Shown here piece by piece: positions 8,073 through 17,373 of a DNA stretch of 46,781 nt. Each line of letters opens with the position of its first letter. Within the stretch, counting starts at the first letter, position 1. Source of the DNA: an uncultured beta proteobacterium (lineage in GTDB: Bacteria; Pseudomonadota; Gammaproteobacteria; Burkholderiales; Burkholderiaceae_C); contig CAIKVZ010000193.1 of assembly GCA_903830985.1 (NCBI GenBank), positions 1 through 46,781 on the forward strand, given 5' to 3'. The translations under genes were made by a program, and so were the position numbers. Under the pieces are notes generated by a model that had not been told where the DNA came from, did not search any database, and saw only the letters and a list, made by a program, of their open reading frames with translations.

Positions 8073-8101
8073 GTCTAACCTTTGGTGAAAGTCAAAGAAG
8101 G

Positions 8102-8124
8102 CTTGCCACGTTGGCGCTGGCAAG
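8102..8124 (-). terminator. Possible terminator after the chemoreceptor gene
   Basis: Perfect 7-bp inverted repeat CTTGCCA / TGGCAAG around a nine-base loop. Read on the minus strand it is followed by a pyrimidine-rich stretch (CCTTCTTTGACTTT). It lies about 120 bases past the chemoreceptor stop and before the small gene at 8072. The T tract is imperfect. Confidence 0.35.
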
Positions 8125-8241
8125 GCAGCAGGCGACGGTCAAGCCATTCGCCAGCTTATCTCTCTTATCGGCAGAACGACAAAAAAATTGAGGGCCAACT
8201 GCAAGCAGCCGGCGAATCTCAACACGCCAGCGTGAGGTGCC

Positions 8242-9987
8242 TCAGAAACTTTCCCAGTCGTCGGCCGCGGCGGCCTGGGGTGCGGCTTTGGCCGCCACCG
8301 GTGCGGACAGCGCCTTGGGCTTGTTGCCGATGGCCGGTTTTTTGGCAATCGAAATCGGCCTCATGGCCGGTCGTGCGCCGACGCGCGGCGCATTTCGCGG
8401 TACGCTGCGCGCAATCCGCAGGCCGACATGCCCATCCGGCAGTTTGAAGACGGCTACGGTCTCCACCAGCGCCTGCGCCTGCGACTGCAGGCTGTTCGCT
8501 GCGGCGGCCATTTCTTCCACCAGGGCGGCATTTTGCTGCGTCACATGGTCCATTTGCGTCACGGCTTCCCCCACCTGCGATACGCCCAGGCTCTGCTCGT
8601 TGTTGGCCGCGCTGATTTCGCCCATGAGATCGGTGACCTGGCGAATGCTGCTGACCACTTCGCCCATGGTGCTGCCGGCCTGGTCGACCAGGGCCGTACC
8701 GCGCTCCACGCGCTCCACGCTGGCCGAGATCAGCGACTTGATCTCCTTGGCCGCTTCGGCGCTGCGCCCGGCGAGGGAGCGCACCTCGCTCGCCACGACG
8801 GCAAAGCCGCGGCCCTGTTCCCCGGCGCGTGCCGCTTCCACCGCGGCGTTGAGCGCCAGAATATTGGTCTGAAAGGCGATGCCGTCGATCACGCTGATGA
8901 TGTCGGAGATCTTGCGTGAGGCGTCGTTGATGCCCTTCATGGTTTCCACCACCTGACCGACGACATCGCCACCTTGCGCTGCGACGGTGCTGGCGTTCAT
9001 GGCGAGATGGTTCGCCTGGCGCGCGCTGTCGGCGTTTTGTTTTACCGTGGCGCTGAGCTGTTCCATGGAGGCGGCAGTCTGCTCCAGAGAACTGGCCTGA
9101 CTTTCGGTGCGCGCCGACAAATCCAGATCAGCCTGGGCGATTTCTGCACTGGCCGTGGCCACACCCTCCGAGCCCTGGCGCACGGCCGACACGACTTTGC
9201 TTAGGCTGTCCTGCATGGCCTTGAGTTGCGCCATCATGCTGTGCGTGTCGCCGGGTTTCAGTTCTATGGTCTGGCTCAGGTCACCCTGGGCCACGGCCCG
9301 CGCCACGGCAGATGCCTCGCCTGGTTCGGCGCCTAGCTGGTGCGTGATGGAGCGTGTCACCAGCCAGCCCATCAGGGCGGCCACGGCCAGGCACAGCAGG
9401 TTGGCGCCGATCATCAGCGCGCGCGCCTGCTGGTAATCCGCCACGGCGGCTAGGTACACGCTTTCGGTATCGGCTTCCTGCGCGGCGACATCCAGGTCAA
9501 TCGCCTCCTGCCACTTCTCGGCGGCGGGTGTGCCTTCCTTGCGCATCAGCACGGTCGCGTCCCATTCCTTTTCCGCCATGGCCAGCTCCAGCACCTTGTC
9601 GATGATGGGGCGGGCCGTGGCGCGCGCTGCGGACACCTTGGCGTGCAAGCCCTTGTCGCTCTCGTTGGCCGGCATTTTTTCGAGCTCGGCCAGATTTTTG
9701 TCGTAGACCGAGCGCGCCTTCACGACCTTCGCCATCTCCACCTGCTGCGCCGCGGTATCGGGCAGCAGGATGATGCCGCGCGTCAGGCTGGCGACGGTTT
9801 GCACCTGATCCCCCATCGAACTGATGAGCCTGACCTTGACGTTGTTGTCCCGCACGATCTCCCGCAGATGATCCTCGATGGCGCTGAGCTTTCCCAGGGC
9901 CAGTGCGGCGGAAATGGCCGTGATCAGCAGCACGACGCCAAAGGCATAGGCCAGCCGGGTGGAAATCTTCATGGCGCCGAAATTCAT
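8242..9987 (-). CDS. Methyl-accepting chemotaxis protein with CheR/CheB tether
   Basis: 581 residues. Membrane helix 1 (about 11-32) is followed by a periplasmic four-helix-bundle sensor (about 33-188), membrane helix 2 (about 190-212), HAMP (starting [14 protein letters not shown]), and a long signalling coiled coil. The tip ([20 protein letters not shown]) is the canonical CheA/CheW contact. A 60-residue Ala/Pro/Lys linker ends in DDWESF, which matches the WExF pentapeptide (NWETF in E. coli Tar/Tsr) that recruits CheR and CheB. It should therefore be a full, methylation-competent high-abundance type receptor. Start ATG 9987 has AGGAAA upstream; ATG 9972 does not. The ligand is unknown. No other che genes are nearby. 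Confidence 0.93.
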   Translation of the reverse strand: MNFGAMKISTRLAYAFGVVLLITAISAALALGKLSAIEDHLREIVRDNNVKVRLISSMGDQVQTVASLTRGIILLPDTAAQQVEMAKVVKARSVYDKNLAELEKMPANESDKGLHAKVSAARATARPIIDKVLELAMAEKEWDATVLMRKEGTPAAEKWQEAIDLDVAAQEADTESVYLAAVADYQQARALMIGANLLCLAVAALMGWLVTRSITHQLGAEPGEASAVARAVAQGDLSQTIELKPGDTHSMMAQLKAMQDSLSKVVSAVRQGSEGVATASAEIAQADLDLSARTESQASSLEQTAASMEQLSATVKQNADSARQANHLAMNASTVAAQGGDVVGQVVETMKGINDASRKISDIISVIDGIAFQTNILALNAAVEAARAGEQGRGFAVVASEVRSLAGRSAEAAKEIKSLISASVERVERGTALVDQAGSTMGEVVSSIRQVTDLMGEISAANNEQSLGVSQVGEAVTQMDHVTQQNAALVEEMAAAANSLQSQAQALVETVAVFKLPDGHVGLRIARSVPRNAPRVGARPAMRPISIAKKPAIGNKPKALSAPVAAKAAPQAAAADDWESF

Positions 9988-10116
9988 GGTGAAATTTCCT
10001 GAAAAGTTGGGGTCTGCAGATTGGACAAAGTTACCTGCGGATCCTCGGGCAAAAGCACTCGATCAATGTTGAGCCCGGTCAAGAAAGTTCGGATCTATGC
10101 CTGGTCAGCAACGGCT

Positions 10117-11094
10117 TCAGGGATTGAGCAGCACCAGTTTGCCCATGACCTGGCGCGAGCCCATGATGGCGAAGGCCTGTTTGAGTTCGCTCATGGGCAA
10201 AGTCTGATGGATCGCCGGCTTGATTTTCCCCTCGGCATACCACTGGGCCAGCTGATGCATCATGGCCGAATTGGCCGCGGGTTCGTGCTTCGCGAAACTT
10301 CCCCAGAACACGCCCACGAGGGAGGCGCCCTTGAGCAGCACCAGATTCCAGGGCAGTGCGGGAATAGGCCCTGCGGCAAAGCCGATGACCAGGTAGCGGC
10401 CGCGCCAGGCGATGGAGCGCAATGCAGGTTCGGCCAGTTCGCCACCGATCGGGTCGTAGATCACGTCAGGGCCTTTGCCGCCGGTCAGTTCCTTGAGCGC
10501 TTCGCGCAGATCCTGCGTGGCGTAGTTGATCGTCGCGTCGGCGCCCAGAGACTTGCAAAAGCTGCATTTTTCGTCTGTCGATGCGGCGGCAATGACCTTC
10601 GCACCGACTGCCTTGGCGATCTGGATGGCGGACGTGCCGACACCGCCAGCGGCACCCAGCACCAGCACGGTTTCGCCCGCCTTGAGTTGCGCCCGGTCCA
10701 GCAGCGCATGGTGCGACGTGGCGTAGGTCATGATGAAGGCTGCCGCGTCGCTGGGCGTGAATTGCGACGGCAGCGGCAGGCACAACCCGGCCGGGGCCGT
10801 GACGTGCGTGGCAAAGCCGCCCGTTCCCGACAGGCAGGCCACGGCCTGCCCGACGTGCAGCCGGGTCACGTCTTCACCCACGGCCTGCACCACGCCGGCG
10901 TATTCGGCACCAGGAACAAAGGGCACGGGCGGCTTGATCTGGTATTTGTTCTGCACGATCAGCAGATCGGGGAAATTCAGGCTTGCGGCCTGGATGGCGA
11001 TCAGCACTTCGCCAGCCTTGGGGGTTGGCGTCGGCAGTTCGTCCCAGCTCAGAGCGTCGACGCCCACGGGGTCATGGCAAATCCAGGCGTGCAT
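10117..11094 (-). CDS. Zinc-free NADPH:quinone oxidoreductase family (MDR)
   Basis: 325 residues. GroES-like N-terminal half (LNFPDLLIVQNKYQIKP, GAEYAGVV) and Rossmann C-terminal half with the NADPH loop LGAAGGVGTSAIQIAK. The catalytic and structural zinc cysteines of true alcohol dehydrogenases are absent, which puts it in the quinone reductase (Qor) branch of the medium-chain family. ATG 11094 is preferred because AGGAAA lies just upstream; an in-frame TTG at 11109 would swallow that site. Divergent from surE, with a 14-bp palindrome between them. The substrate is unknown; annotation as quinone reductase or enoyl reductase is generic. Confidence 0.85.
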   Translation of the reverse strand: MHAWICHDPVGVDALSWDELPTPTPKAGEVLIAIQAASLNFPDLLIVQNKYQIKPPVPFVPGAEYAGVVQAVGEDVTRLHVGQAVACLSGTGGFATHVTAPAGLCLPLPSQFTPSDAAAFIMTYATSHHALLDRAQLKAGETVLVLGAAGGVGTSAIQIAKAVGAKVIAAASTDEKCSFCKSLGADATINYATQDLREALKELTGGKGPDVIYDPIGGELAEPALRSIAWRGRYLVIGFAAGPIPALPWNLVLLKGASLVGVFWGSFAKHEPAANSAMMHQLAQWYAEGKIKPAIHQTLPMSELKQAFAIMGSRQVMGKLVLLNP

Positions 11095-11121
11095 AGGTTT
11101 CCTTGGCAAAAAAAGTTTCGC

Positions 11122-11163
11122 ATCATAGGTTGCAGTCTGTGGTCCGAATGTCCCGTTCGGGAC
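11122..11163 (-). promoter_or_regulatory. Candidate promoter and palindromic operator for the oxidoreductase gene
   Basis: On the minus strand a good -10 (TATGAT, plus 11122-11127) lies 28 bases before the oxidoreductase ATG. The perfect palindrome GTCCCG-TT-CGGGAC at 11150-11163 sits where the -35 region would be, as a repressor operator often does. On the other strand a TACAAT at 11183-11188 could serve surE. No regulator gene is adjacent, so the binding protein is unknown. Confidence 0.4.
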
Positions 11164-11209
11164 GGGTCAGCCGACTGGCACCTACAATCCGTGACTACTC
11201 TACCAGTCT

Positions 11210-11977
11210 ATGAAAATTCTCCTCTCCAACGACGATGGTTTTCGGGCGCCGGGCCTGGTGGCCCTGTATGAAGCACTCAAGACCATCGCCGAGGTTGACG
11301 TGGTCGCGCCCGAGCACAACAACAGCGCCAAATCGAACGCGCTCACGGTCAGTTCGCCCTTGTACGTGCACCGCGCCGACAACGGCTTTCGCTACGTCAC
11401 CGGCACGCCTGCGGATTGCGTGCACATCGCACTCACCGGTATGCTCGGCTATCGGCCGGACCTGGTGGTGTCGGGTATCAACAATGGCGCCAACATGGGC
11501 GACGACACCATCTATTCCGGCACCGTGGGCGCGGCCATGGAGGGCTATCTGTTTGGTATTCCGTCGATCGCGTTCTCGCAGGTGCAGCGCGGTTGGGGCC
11601 ATATCGAGGGTGCAGCGCAGACCGCGCGCGAACTGGTGCTGCAGATGCAGGCGCAAAAGCTGCTGCACGTGGCCGCGCACGAGGCGCCCTGGCTGCTCAA
11701 CGTGAACATCCCCAACCTGCCCTTGGAACAACTCAAGCCCATGAAGATCTGCCGACTGGGCCGGCGCCACGCGGCGGAGCAGGTCATCACCCAGGTCGAT
11801 CCAAGGGGTGAAACCATGTACTGGATCGGCAGCGCGGGTGCGGCCAAAGACGAGGCCGAAGGAACTGATTTTTTCGCCACCGCGCAAGGCCATGTTTCCG
11901 TCACGCCCCTCAAGGTGGACCTGACCGACCACGATGGTCTGCGTTACTGGGCGCAGACGGCGGCACGACTGGTCTGA
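11210..11977 (+). CDS. surE: 5'/3'-nucleotidase SurE
   Basis: 255 residues, the usual SurE length. Divalent-metal site residues are all present: D8-D9 in LLSNDDGF, S39 in [10 protein letters not shown] and N91 in VSGINNG. SurE removes phosphate from nucleoside 5'- and 3'-monophosphates in the cytoplasm and is linked to stationary-phase survival. It begins the surE-pcm-nlpD unit; its stop shares one base with the pcm start (TGATG), so the two are coupled. Confidence 0.97.
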   Translation: MKILLSNDDGFRAPGLVALYEALKTIAEVDVVAPEHNNSAKSNALTVSSPLYVHRADNGFRYVTGTPADCVHIALTGMLGYRPDLVVSGINNGANMGDDTIYSGTVGAAMEGYLFGIPSIAFSQVQRGWGHIEGAAQTARELVLQMQAQKLLHVAAHEAPWLLNVNIPNLPLEQLKPMKICRLGRRHAAEQVITQVDPRGETMYWIGSAGAAKDEAEGTDFFATAQGHVSVTPLKVDLTDHDGLRYWAQTAARLV

Positions 11978-12756
11978 TGCAACGCCCGCGTTTTCCCGCG
12001 GTCATGCCGCAGACCCAAAACAGATCCGGTCCGGTTCAAAAAAACACTCAAGGCCTGCCCGCCAAAATTGCGACGAGCCCCAAGCCGGTACCCGCTTCAA
12101 ATCAGGCTTTAGGGCCGGGTTCCTTGGCACCACGCCAGCGCATGCTGCAAAGGCTGGTGGTCCAGGGCGTGAGCGACCCACTGGTGCTGGCCGCACTGGG
12201 TGCTGTGGAGCGCCAGCAGTTTGTCGATACCGCGCTGCTGAATCAGGCTTATGAGGACACGAGCCTGCCGATCGGCTTTGGTCAAACCATCTCCAAGCCC
12301 AATGTGGTGGCACGCATGCTGGAACTGCTGCGTGCCGGCGTCAACGGTCGCCTCGGTCGTGTGCTGGAGATCGGCACGGGCTGCGGCTACCAGGCAGCGG
12401 TGCTGAGCCACCTGGCCAGCGAGGTCTACAGCATCGAGCGGGTGCGCGGCCTGCACGAACGCGCACGCGAAAATCTGCGGGCGTCCCGCTTGCCGAACGT
12501 GCATTTGCTGTTTGGCGACGGTATGGTGGGCTTTGCCAAGGGTGCGCCCTACGCGGCCATCATTTCAGCGGCCGGCGGTGACGCCGTGCCCCAGGCCTGG
12601 ATCGATCAACTGGCCATGGGCGGACGCATCGTCGCGCCCACCGCGACCGCTGGCGGCCAACAGGCACTGGTGGTGATACATAAGACTCTGCAGGGCCTGC
12701 AGCACAGTGTGCTCGAGGCGGTGCAATTTGTCCCCCTAAAATCGGGACTGGCTTGA
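11977..12756 (+). CDS. pcm: Protein-L-isoaspartate O-methyltransferase with N-terminal extension
   Basis: 259 residues. The methyltransferase core starts near residue 55 (RMLQRLV) and has the SAM loop VLEIGTGCGYQA at 129-140 and the substrate-side QTISKPNVVARM at 103-114. The first 50 residues are a Pro/Gln/Lys-rich, probably disordered extension not found in the roughly 208-residue E. coli enzyme; longer N-termini occur in other Burkholderiales. The enzyme methylates isoaspartyl residues in damaged proteins to allow repair. An isoaspartyl peptidase gene (iaaA) lies elsewhere in this window. Confidence 0.95.
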   Translation: MQRPRFPAVMPQTQNRSGPVQKNTQGLPAKIATSPKPVPASNQALGPGSLAPRQRMLQRLVVQGVSDPLVLAALGAVERQQFVDTALLNQAYEDTSLPIGFGQTISKPNVVARMLELLRAGVNGRLGRVLEIGTGCGYQAAVLSHLASEVYSIERVRGLHERARENLRASRLPNVHLLFGDGMVGFAKGAPYAAIISAAGGDAVPQAWIDQLAMGGRIVAPTATAGGQQALVVIHKTLQGLQHSVLEAVQFVPLKSGLA

Positions 12757-12766
12757 AGGAATGATG

Positions 12767-13639
12767 ATGACCATGGTGCACGCAACAACACGTTTATTCA
12801 CCCTGGCACTGCTTGCCAGCTTTGTGCTGGGGGGCTGCGCCTCCAAGGGCGCGCCGCACAAGGCGCCGGTGGAGGAGCGCACCAGCACCAGTGGGCGATC
12901 GGCGCCCAGTGCCACCGAGTCCGTGGCGGGCGCGGCCAAGGCCATGCCGGGGGCGGAAAATGCCGGGAAGCCCGGCTATTACACGGTCAGGCCGGGCGAT
13001 ACGCTGATCCGCATCGGACTCGACGCTGGACAGAACTGGCGCGACATCGGCCGCTGGAACAACCTGGAAAATCCCAACCAGATCGAGGTTGGCCAGGTGC
13101 TGCGCGTGTTGCCGGCCCATCTGGCCGGTGTGCCTGCGGCGGGTGAAACAGGTGTCGTGACCCGTCCCGTGGCCTCGGCCACGGTCAGTCCGGTGGCTGC
13201 AGCTTCGGCGCCGGTTCGTCCGGCTGCAACCGCCAGCGCAGCACCTGCCACCGTTTCGGCGGGCTCTGAAGAAGAGCTTGCCTGGGTCTGGCCCACGGCC
13301 GGCGGTTTGCTGCGCGGGTTTGACGAGGTGAACAATAAAGGTCTGGACCTGGGTGGCAAGGCGGGAGACCCGGTGCTCGCCGCGATGGACGGTCGCGTCG
13401 TGTATTCCGGTGCCGGTTTGCGCGGCTACGGCAACCTGATCATCCTGAAGCACAACAACACCTACCTCAGCGCCTATGCGCACAACCAGACCCTGCTCGT
13501 CAAGGAAGACCAAAGCGTGCACAAGGGTCAGAAAATTGCCGAAATGGGCAGCTCCGATGCGGAACGCGTGGCGCTGCACTTTGAAATCCGCCGCCAAGGC
13601 AAGCCGGTGGATCCCGCGAAGTACCTGCCCGCGCGTTAA
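12767..13639 (+). CDS. nlpD: NlpD-like lipoprotein, degenerate LytM amidase activator
   Basis: About 290 residues. Three ATGs are in tandem at 12761, 12764 and 12767; the last is best spaced (six bases) from GAAGGA. Lipobox LGGC puts the lipidated Cys at 24. One LysM domain (about 71-115, YYTVRPGDTLIRIG), an Ala/Pro/Val linker, and a LytM/M23 domain (about 170-290). The metal-binding residues of active M23 enzymes are lost: the HxxxD position reads NKGLD and HxH reads ALH. It is therefore, like E. coli NlpD/EnvC, an activator of cell-division amidases (AmiC type) rather than a hydrolase. Anchored in the outer membrane. In several relatives rpoS follows; here it does not. Confidence 0.92.
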   Translation: MTMVHATTRLFTLALLASFVLGGCASKGAPHKAPVEERTSTSGRSAPSATESVAGAAKAMPGAENAGKPGYYTVRPGDTLIRIGLDAGQNWRDIGRWNNLENPNQIEVGQVLRVLPAHLAGVPAAGETGVVTRPVASATVSPVAAASAPVRPAATASAAPATVSAGSEEELAWVWPTAGGLLRGFDEVNNKGLDLGGKAGDPVLAAMDGRVVYSGAGLRGYGNLIILKHNNTYLSAYAHNQTLLVKEDQSVHKGQKIAEMGSSDAERVALHFEIRRQGKPVDPAKYLPAR

Positions 13640-13678
13640 TCGCTAGCGGCCGGGGCCGAACATCACGAGGAGAAAGCC

Positions 13679-14464
13679 ATGAGCTGGCCGGTTCTGGTGT
13701 TTGATATCGAATCCATCCCCGACATCGCGGGGCTGCGCGCCCTGCGCGGCGCTGCACCAGAGAGCAGCGACGCGCAGGTCTACGCGGCCTGGGTGCAGGA
13801 GCGCCGTGACGAGGGCAAGAGCGAGTTCATGCCGCTGCACCTGCAGCGTGTGCTGGTGATAAGCGCAGTGTTTCGCAACGCCGACGGTCTGCGCATCCAC
13901 TCCTTTGTGGACAAGGATGGCGCCTCCGAAGGCCGCATCATCCAGACCTTTTTCAATACCCTGGAGAAGCACGTACCGCAACTCGTGAGCTGGAATGGCG
14001 GCGGCTTCGACCTGCCGGTTCTGCACTACCGCGGATTGAAACACGGCGTGGTGGCGGACAAGTACTGGGACATGGGCGAGGACGACCGCGAGTTCAAGTG
14101 GAACAACTACATCAGCCGCTACCACCTGCGCCATCTGGACCTGATGGACCTGCTGGCCATGTACCAGCCCAAGAACAATGCGCCGCTGGACGCCATGGCC
14201 AAGCTCTGCGGCTTTCCCGGCAAACTCGGCATGGACGGCTCCGCCGTCTACCCCGCCTACTTGGAGGGCCGGCTTGACGAGATTCGCTGCTACTGCGAAA
14301 CCGACGTGATGAACACCTACCTGATGTACTGCCGCTTCCAGAAGATGCGCGGTGGCTTCACGGAACTGGAATACGAGCAGGAAATCACCCTGGTAAAGCA
14401 AAGCCTGGGCGAACTCGCGCAGCAGCAGTCGCACTGGCAGGAGTACCTGCAGGCCTGGGGCTGA
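13679..14464 (+). CDS. DEDDy 3'-5' exonuclease, PolB-like family
   Basis: 261 residues. Exo I motif FDIES (D9, E11), Exo II in [12 protein letters not shown], and Exo III as [13 protein letters not shown], with Tyr and Asp four apart, make a complete DEDDy active site of the type found in the proofreading domain of family-B polymerases (the predicted PolB-like 3'-5' exonuclease family). There is no polymerase domain. It probably trims single-stranded DNA or RNA ends, but the biological substrate is not known. It lies 39 bases after nlpD and 22 before rlmD, in the position that rpoS holds in some related genomes. Confidence 0.88.
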   Translation: MSWPVLVFDIESIPDIAGLRALRGAAPESSDAQVYAAWVQERRDEGKSEFMPLHLQRVLVISAVFRNADGLRIHSFVDKDGASEGRIIQTFFNTLEKHVPQLVSWNGGGFDLPVLHYRGLKHGVVADKYWDMGEDDREFKWNNYISRYHLRHLDLMDLLAMYQPKNNAPLDAMAKLCGFPGKLGMDGSAVYPAYLEGRLDEIRCYCETDVMNTYLMYCRFQKMRGGFTELEYEQEITLVKQSLGELAQQQSHWQEYLQAWG

Positions 14465-14486
14465 GGGGGTCTGCGACAATCCCCGC

Positions 14487-15923
14487 ATGACCGAAGAAGC
14501 AACCCCAACATCCGCAACTTTTCCTCCTGGTGCGCTGACCATCGAATCCCTGGACATCGAGGCCCAGGGCATTGCCCACCGGGACGATGGCAAGGTGGTT
14601 TTTGTCGAGGGTGCGCTGCCGTTCGAGGTGGTGAGCGCAAATATCCACCGCAAGAAGAACAACTTTGAACAGGGTGCCGTCACGGCCATCCACCGCGAGT
14701 CTTCGCAGCGCGTGCAGCCGGGTTGTGCGCATTTTGGCCTGCACGCCGGCGCCTGCGGAGGCTGCAAGATGCAGCATCTGCACATGGGCAGCCAGGTGGC
14801 GGTGAAGCAGCGCGTGCTCGAGGACAACCTCTGGCACCTGGGCAAGGTCAAACCTGAAATGGTGTTGCGCCCCATAGAAGGGCCGGCCTGGGGCTACCGC
14901 TACCGGGCCCGGCTGTCAGTGCGCAACGTGCTCAAGAAGGGCGCGGTGCTGATCGGTTTTCACGAACGCAAGAGCCGCTATGTGGCCGACATGCGCGCGT
15001 GTCCGGTGCTGCCCCCGCATGTGAGCGCCTTGCTGTTGCCGCTGCGCGAACTCATCGGCGCCATGGACGCGCGCGACACCTTACCGCAGATCGAGCTGGC
15101 CTGCGGCGACTCGGTGACTGCGCTGGTACTGCGCCACCTGGAGGCACTGAGCGCGGCCGACCAGCAGCGGCTGCGTGACTTTGCCGGAGTGCACCCCGGC
15201 GTGCAGTGGTGGTTGCAGTCCAAGGGTCCGGAGACGGTGCGCCTGCTCGACCCGTTGAGCGGGGTGGGGCCCGGTCAGGTCGAACTGAGTTATGACTTGC
15301 CTGACTTTGGCATCCATATGCCGTTCAAGCCCACGGATTTCACCCAGGTCAATCCGCACATCAACCGCGTCCTGGTGGCGCGCGCCCTGCGCCTGCTCGA
15401 CGCCAGGCCGCAGGAGCGCGTCATAGACTGGTTCTGCGGGCTGGGCAATTTCACGCTGCCGCTGGCCACCCAGGCTGGAGAAGTGCTGGGTGTGGAGGGC
15501 AGCACCACCCTGGTTGCACGTGCTCAGGAAAACTACGACCGGAATCAGCTGGCCCGATCGGGCCTCAAGCCCTTGTGTGCCACGAACTTTGTCGCGCGCG
15601 ACCTGTTCGAAATGACGCCCGCCATGCTGGTGCAGGACGGCCGCGCCGACAAGTGGTTGGTGGATCCACCGCGGGAAGGCGCCTTTGCGCTGGTCAAGGC
15701 GCTGGTTGAACTGCATGAACAGGGACTGAGTGACAGTTCATGGGCGCCGCCGCGGCGCATTGTCTACGTGAGTTGCAACCCGGCTACGCTGGCGCGTGAC
15801 GCCGGCCTGTTGGTGCATTCCGCCGGTTACCGCTGCACGGCCGCCGGCGTGGTGAACATGTTCCCGCACACGGCGCACGTGGAGAGCATGGCGGTGTTCG
15901 AACTGGCTGCGCCGGGGAACTGA
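14487..15923 (+). CDS. rlmD: 23S rRNA (uracil-1939-C5)-methyltransferase RlmD
   Basis: 478 residues. N-terminal TRAM domain (about 16-72), a 4Fe-4S cluster site (C80, C90, C93 and the Cys in MRACPVL), a central domain, and a Rossmann methyltransferase with SAM loop [22 protein letters not shown] and the catalytic Cys in [26 protein letters not shown] closes the protein as in the RlmD/RumA group. It methylates U1939 of 23S rRNA. No Shine-Dalgarno is visible, and a -10-like GACAAT ends six bases before the ATG, so transcripts may be leaderless. Confidence 0.95.
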   Translation: MTEEATPTSATFPPGALTIESLDIEAQGIAHRDDGKVVFVEGALPFEVVSANIHRKKNNFEQGAVTAIHRESSQRVQPGCAHFGLHAGACGGCKMQHLHMGSQVAVKQRVLEDNLWHLGKVKPEMVLRPIEGPAWGYRYRARLSVRNVLKKGAVLIGFHERKSRYVADMRACPVLPPHVSALLLPLRELIGAMDARDTLPQIELACGDSVTALVLRHLEALSAADQQRLRDFAGVHPGVQWWLQSKGPETVRLLDPLSGVGPGQVELSYDLPDFGIHMPFKPTDFTQVNPHINRVLVARALRLLDARPQERVIDWFCGLGNFTLPLATQAGEVLGVEGSTTLVARAQENYDRNQLARSGLKPLCATNFVARDLFEMTPAMLVQDGRADKWLVDPPREGAFALVKALVELHEQGLSDSSWAPPRRIVYVSCNPATLARDAGLLVHSAGYRCTAAGVVNMFPHTAHVESMAVFELAAPGN

Positions 15924-15940
15924 CTCGGTCTGGCTGGCGG

Positions 15941-16342
15941 CTAGTGGGCGGGGGCCGCCGCGGGCTTTTCCTTGCCGTCAGCCTTCGCATCAGCCTTGGG
16001 TTCAGTCTTCTTCTCCGACTTGGTGTCGGCCGGCTTGTCTGCTGGCTCGGTACCTTCCTCGGGCGGAGGCTTGGCGGTGGAGGCCACACCGTCGATCTTG
16101 TTTTCTCGCATGTAGGCGTCCATGTCTTTCCAGCCGGTGAAGACATGCGACTTGATGGCCTTGGGATTGAGCGTGTAGCAGTCTTCGATGCCACGCAGTG
16201 CATAGCGGCAGGCGCCACCTATGGCCTTGCTGTCGGCTTCCCTTTGCACCGCCTTGGGGTCAGGCCCCAGTCCCGGAATGGCACCGCCACCGCAACTGGC
16301 GAGCAGGACGGTCAGACAACACAGTGCAAGGCGATGCGGCAT
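15941..16342 (-). CDS. Small lipoprotein of unknown function
   Basis: 133 residues. A signal peptide with lipobox LASC (Cys17) is followed by a short conserved-looking part (ACRYALRGIEDCYTLNPKA, GWKDMDAYMREN) with two Cys that may form a disulfide. The last 45 residues are a low-complexity Lys/Glu/Asp/Pro/Ala tail. Probably anchored in the outer membrane and possibly contacting peptidoglycan or surface polymer through the charged tail. I do not recognise the family. It converges on rlmD with 17 bases between stops. A GATAAT at about 35 bases upstream is a plausible -10. Confidence 0.75.
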   Translation of the reverse strand: MPHRLALCCLTVLLASCGGGAIPGLGPDPKAVQREADSKAIGGACRYALRGIEDCYTLNPKAIKSHVFTGWKDMDAYMRENKIDGVASTAKPPPEEGTEPADKPADTKSEKKTEPKADAKADGKEKPAAAPAH

Positions 16343-16411
16343 GGCGGGATTTCAGAACTCGGATGAGTCATTATCGGCAGATTTTCGAGGACATTGAGCC
16401 CGGGGCAGGGG

Positions 16412-16439
16412 CAAAAGAAAAGAGGCCCCGCAGGGCCTC
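16412..16439 (-). terminator. Rho-independent terminator after the YccA-type gene
   Basis: Perfect 7-bp stem GAGGCCC / GGGCCTC with a four-base loop, followed on the minus strand by TTTTCTTTTG. It lies about 25 bases past the yccA stop, so it should end that transcript before the small lipoprotein gene. Confidence 0.85.
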
Positions 16440-16464
16440 ATGTTTGCGCTGCGCGCATGCGCAA

Positions 16465-17154
16465 TCAGTCGCGCTCGCCGCCCATGATGCCGAGCAGTGA
16501 CAGCAGAGCCTGGAACACATTGAACAGGTCCAGGTACAGCGACAGCGTGGCGCTGATGTAGTTGGTTTCGCCTCCGTCAAGAATCTGCTTCAGGTCGTAC
16601 AGCATGAAGGCGCTGAAGATGCCGATAACCAGCACGGAAATTACCATCATGAAGGCGGTCGAACCGACGAACATGTTGATCACGCCGCCCACTACCACCA
16701 CCACGGCACCCACCATCAGCCACTTGCCCATGCCGGAGATGTCGCGCTTCAGGGTACTGGCCACGCTGGCCATGACAAAGAACACGCCGGCCGTGCCGCC
16801 AAAGGCCGTCATGATGAGCGAAGGACCGTTCTTGAAACCGAGCACCTGTGAAATCAGACCCGACAGCATCAGTCCCATGAAGAACGTGAAGCCCAGCAGC
16901 ACCGGCACGCCAGCAGCGGAGTTCTTGGTCTTCTCAATGGCGTACATCAAGCCAAAGGCGCCGCCCAAGAAAACGATCATGCCCATCATGCCGGTCAGCG
17001 CACGTGTGATGCCGGTTTCAACCCCCAACCAGGCACCCAGCACCGTCGGCAACAGGCTCAGTGCCAGCAGCCAGTAGGTGTTGCGCATGACCTTGTTGCG
17101 TTGTTCTGCCGAAGCCACGTAACCGTAACCCAAACTGGTAACTTGATTGTTCAT
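16465..17154 (-). CDS. yccA: Bax inhibitor-1/YccA family membrane protein
   Basis: 229 residues with seven predicted membrane helices from about residue 28 on. The pattern RNTYWLLALSL near the start and GGETNYISATLSLYLDLFN near the end match YccA, which in E. coli (219 residues) binds and restrains the FtsH protease. ATG 17154 has AAAGGAA upstream. It is monocistronic, with its own terminator, and divergent from feoAB. The role in FtsH control is inferred from the family. Confidence 0.9.
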   Translation of the reverse strand: MNNQVTSLGYGYVASAEQRNKVMRNTYWLLALSLLPTVLGAWLGVETGITRALTGMMGMIVFLGGAFGLMYAIEKTKNSAAGVPVLLGFTFFMGLMLSGLISQVLGFKNGPSLIMTAFGGTAGVFFVMASVASTLKRDISGMGKWLMVGAVVVVVGGVINMFVGSTAFMMVISVLVIGIFSAFMLYDLKQILDGGETNYISATLSLYLDLFNVFQALLSLLGIMGGERD

Positions 17155-17373
17155 CGTTGATTCCTTTAATCAATCGGCCCGGGCCGCATCGCAACGCGGT
17201 AGCCCTTGACCCCAACTCACACAAACTGCCCGATGCAGATGGGCGCATTGTAGGGGGATTCAAGACCTGCCGTGGCGCGCCATGGGATGGCGCCGTGCAT
17301 GGGCTACGGCGCCGGCCACCGCATGCTTGTTTCATGCCAGTTGACGCAGGTCATGGTCTGTGGCGGGAGCTTA

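Noticed and set aside
10021-10100. Possible flagellar sigma-28 promoter for the chemoreceptor
   Set aside because: A TCAACATT and a GCCCGAGG occur on the minus strand, but the spacer is about three bases too long and the -10 part is poor.
11977-12130. Pcm N-terminal extension as a separate leader gene
   Set aside because: The frame is continuous with the methyltransferase core, no internal ribosome site is evident, and longer N-termini are known in relatives.
16465-17154. Link of the YccA-type protein with the Feo genes
   Set aside because: They are divergent, with a separate terminator, and the Fur box faces feoA; there is no sign of common control.
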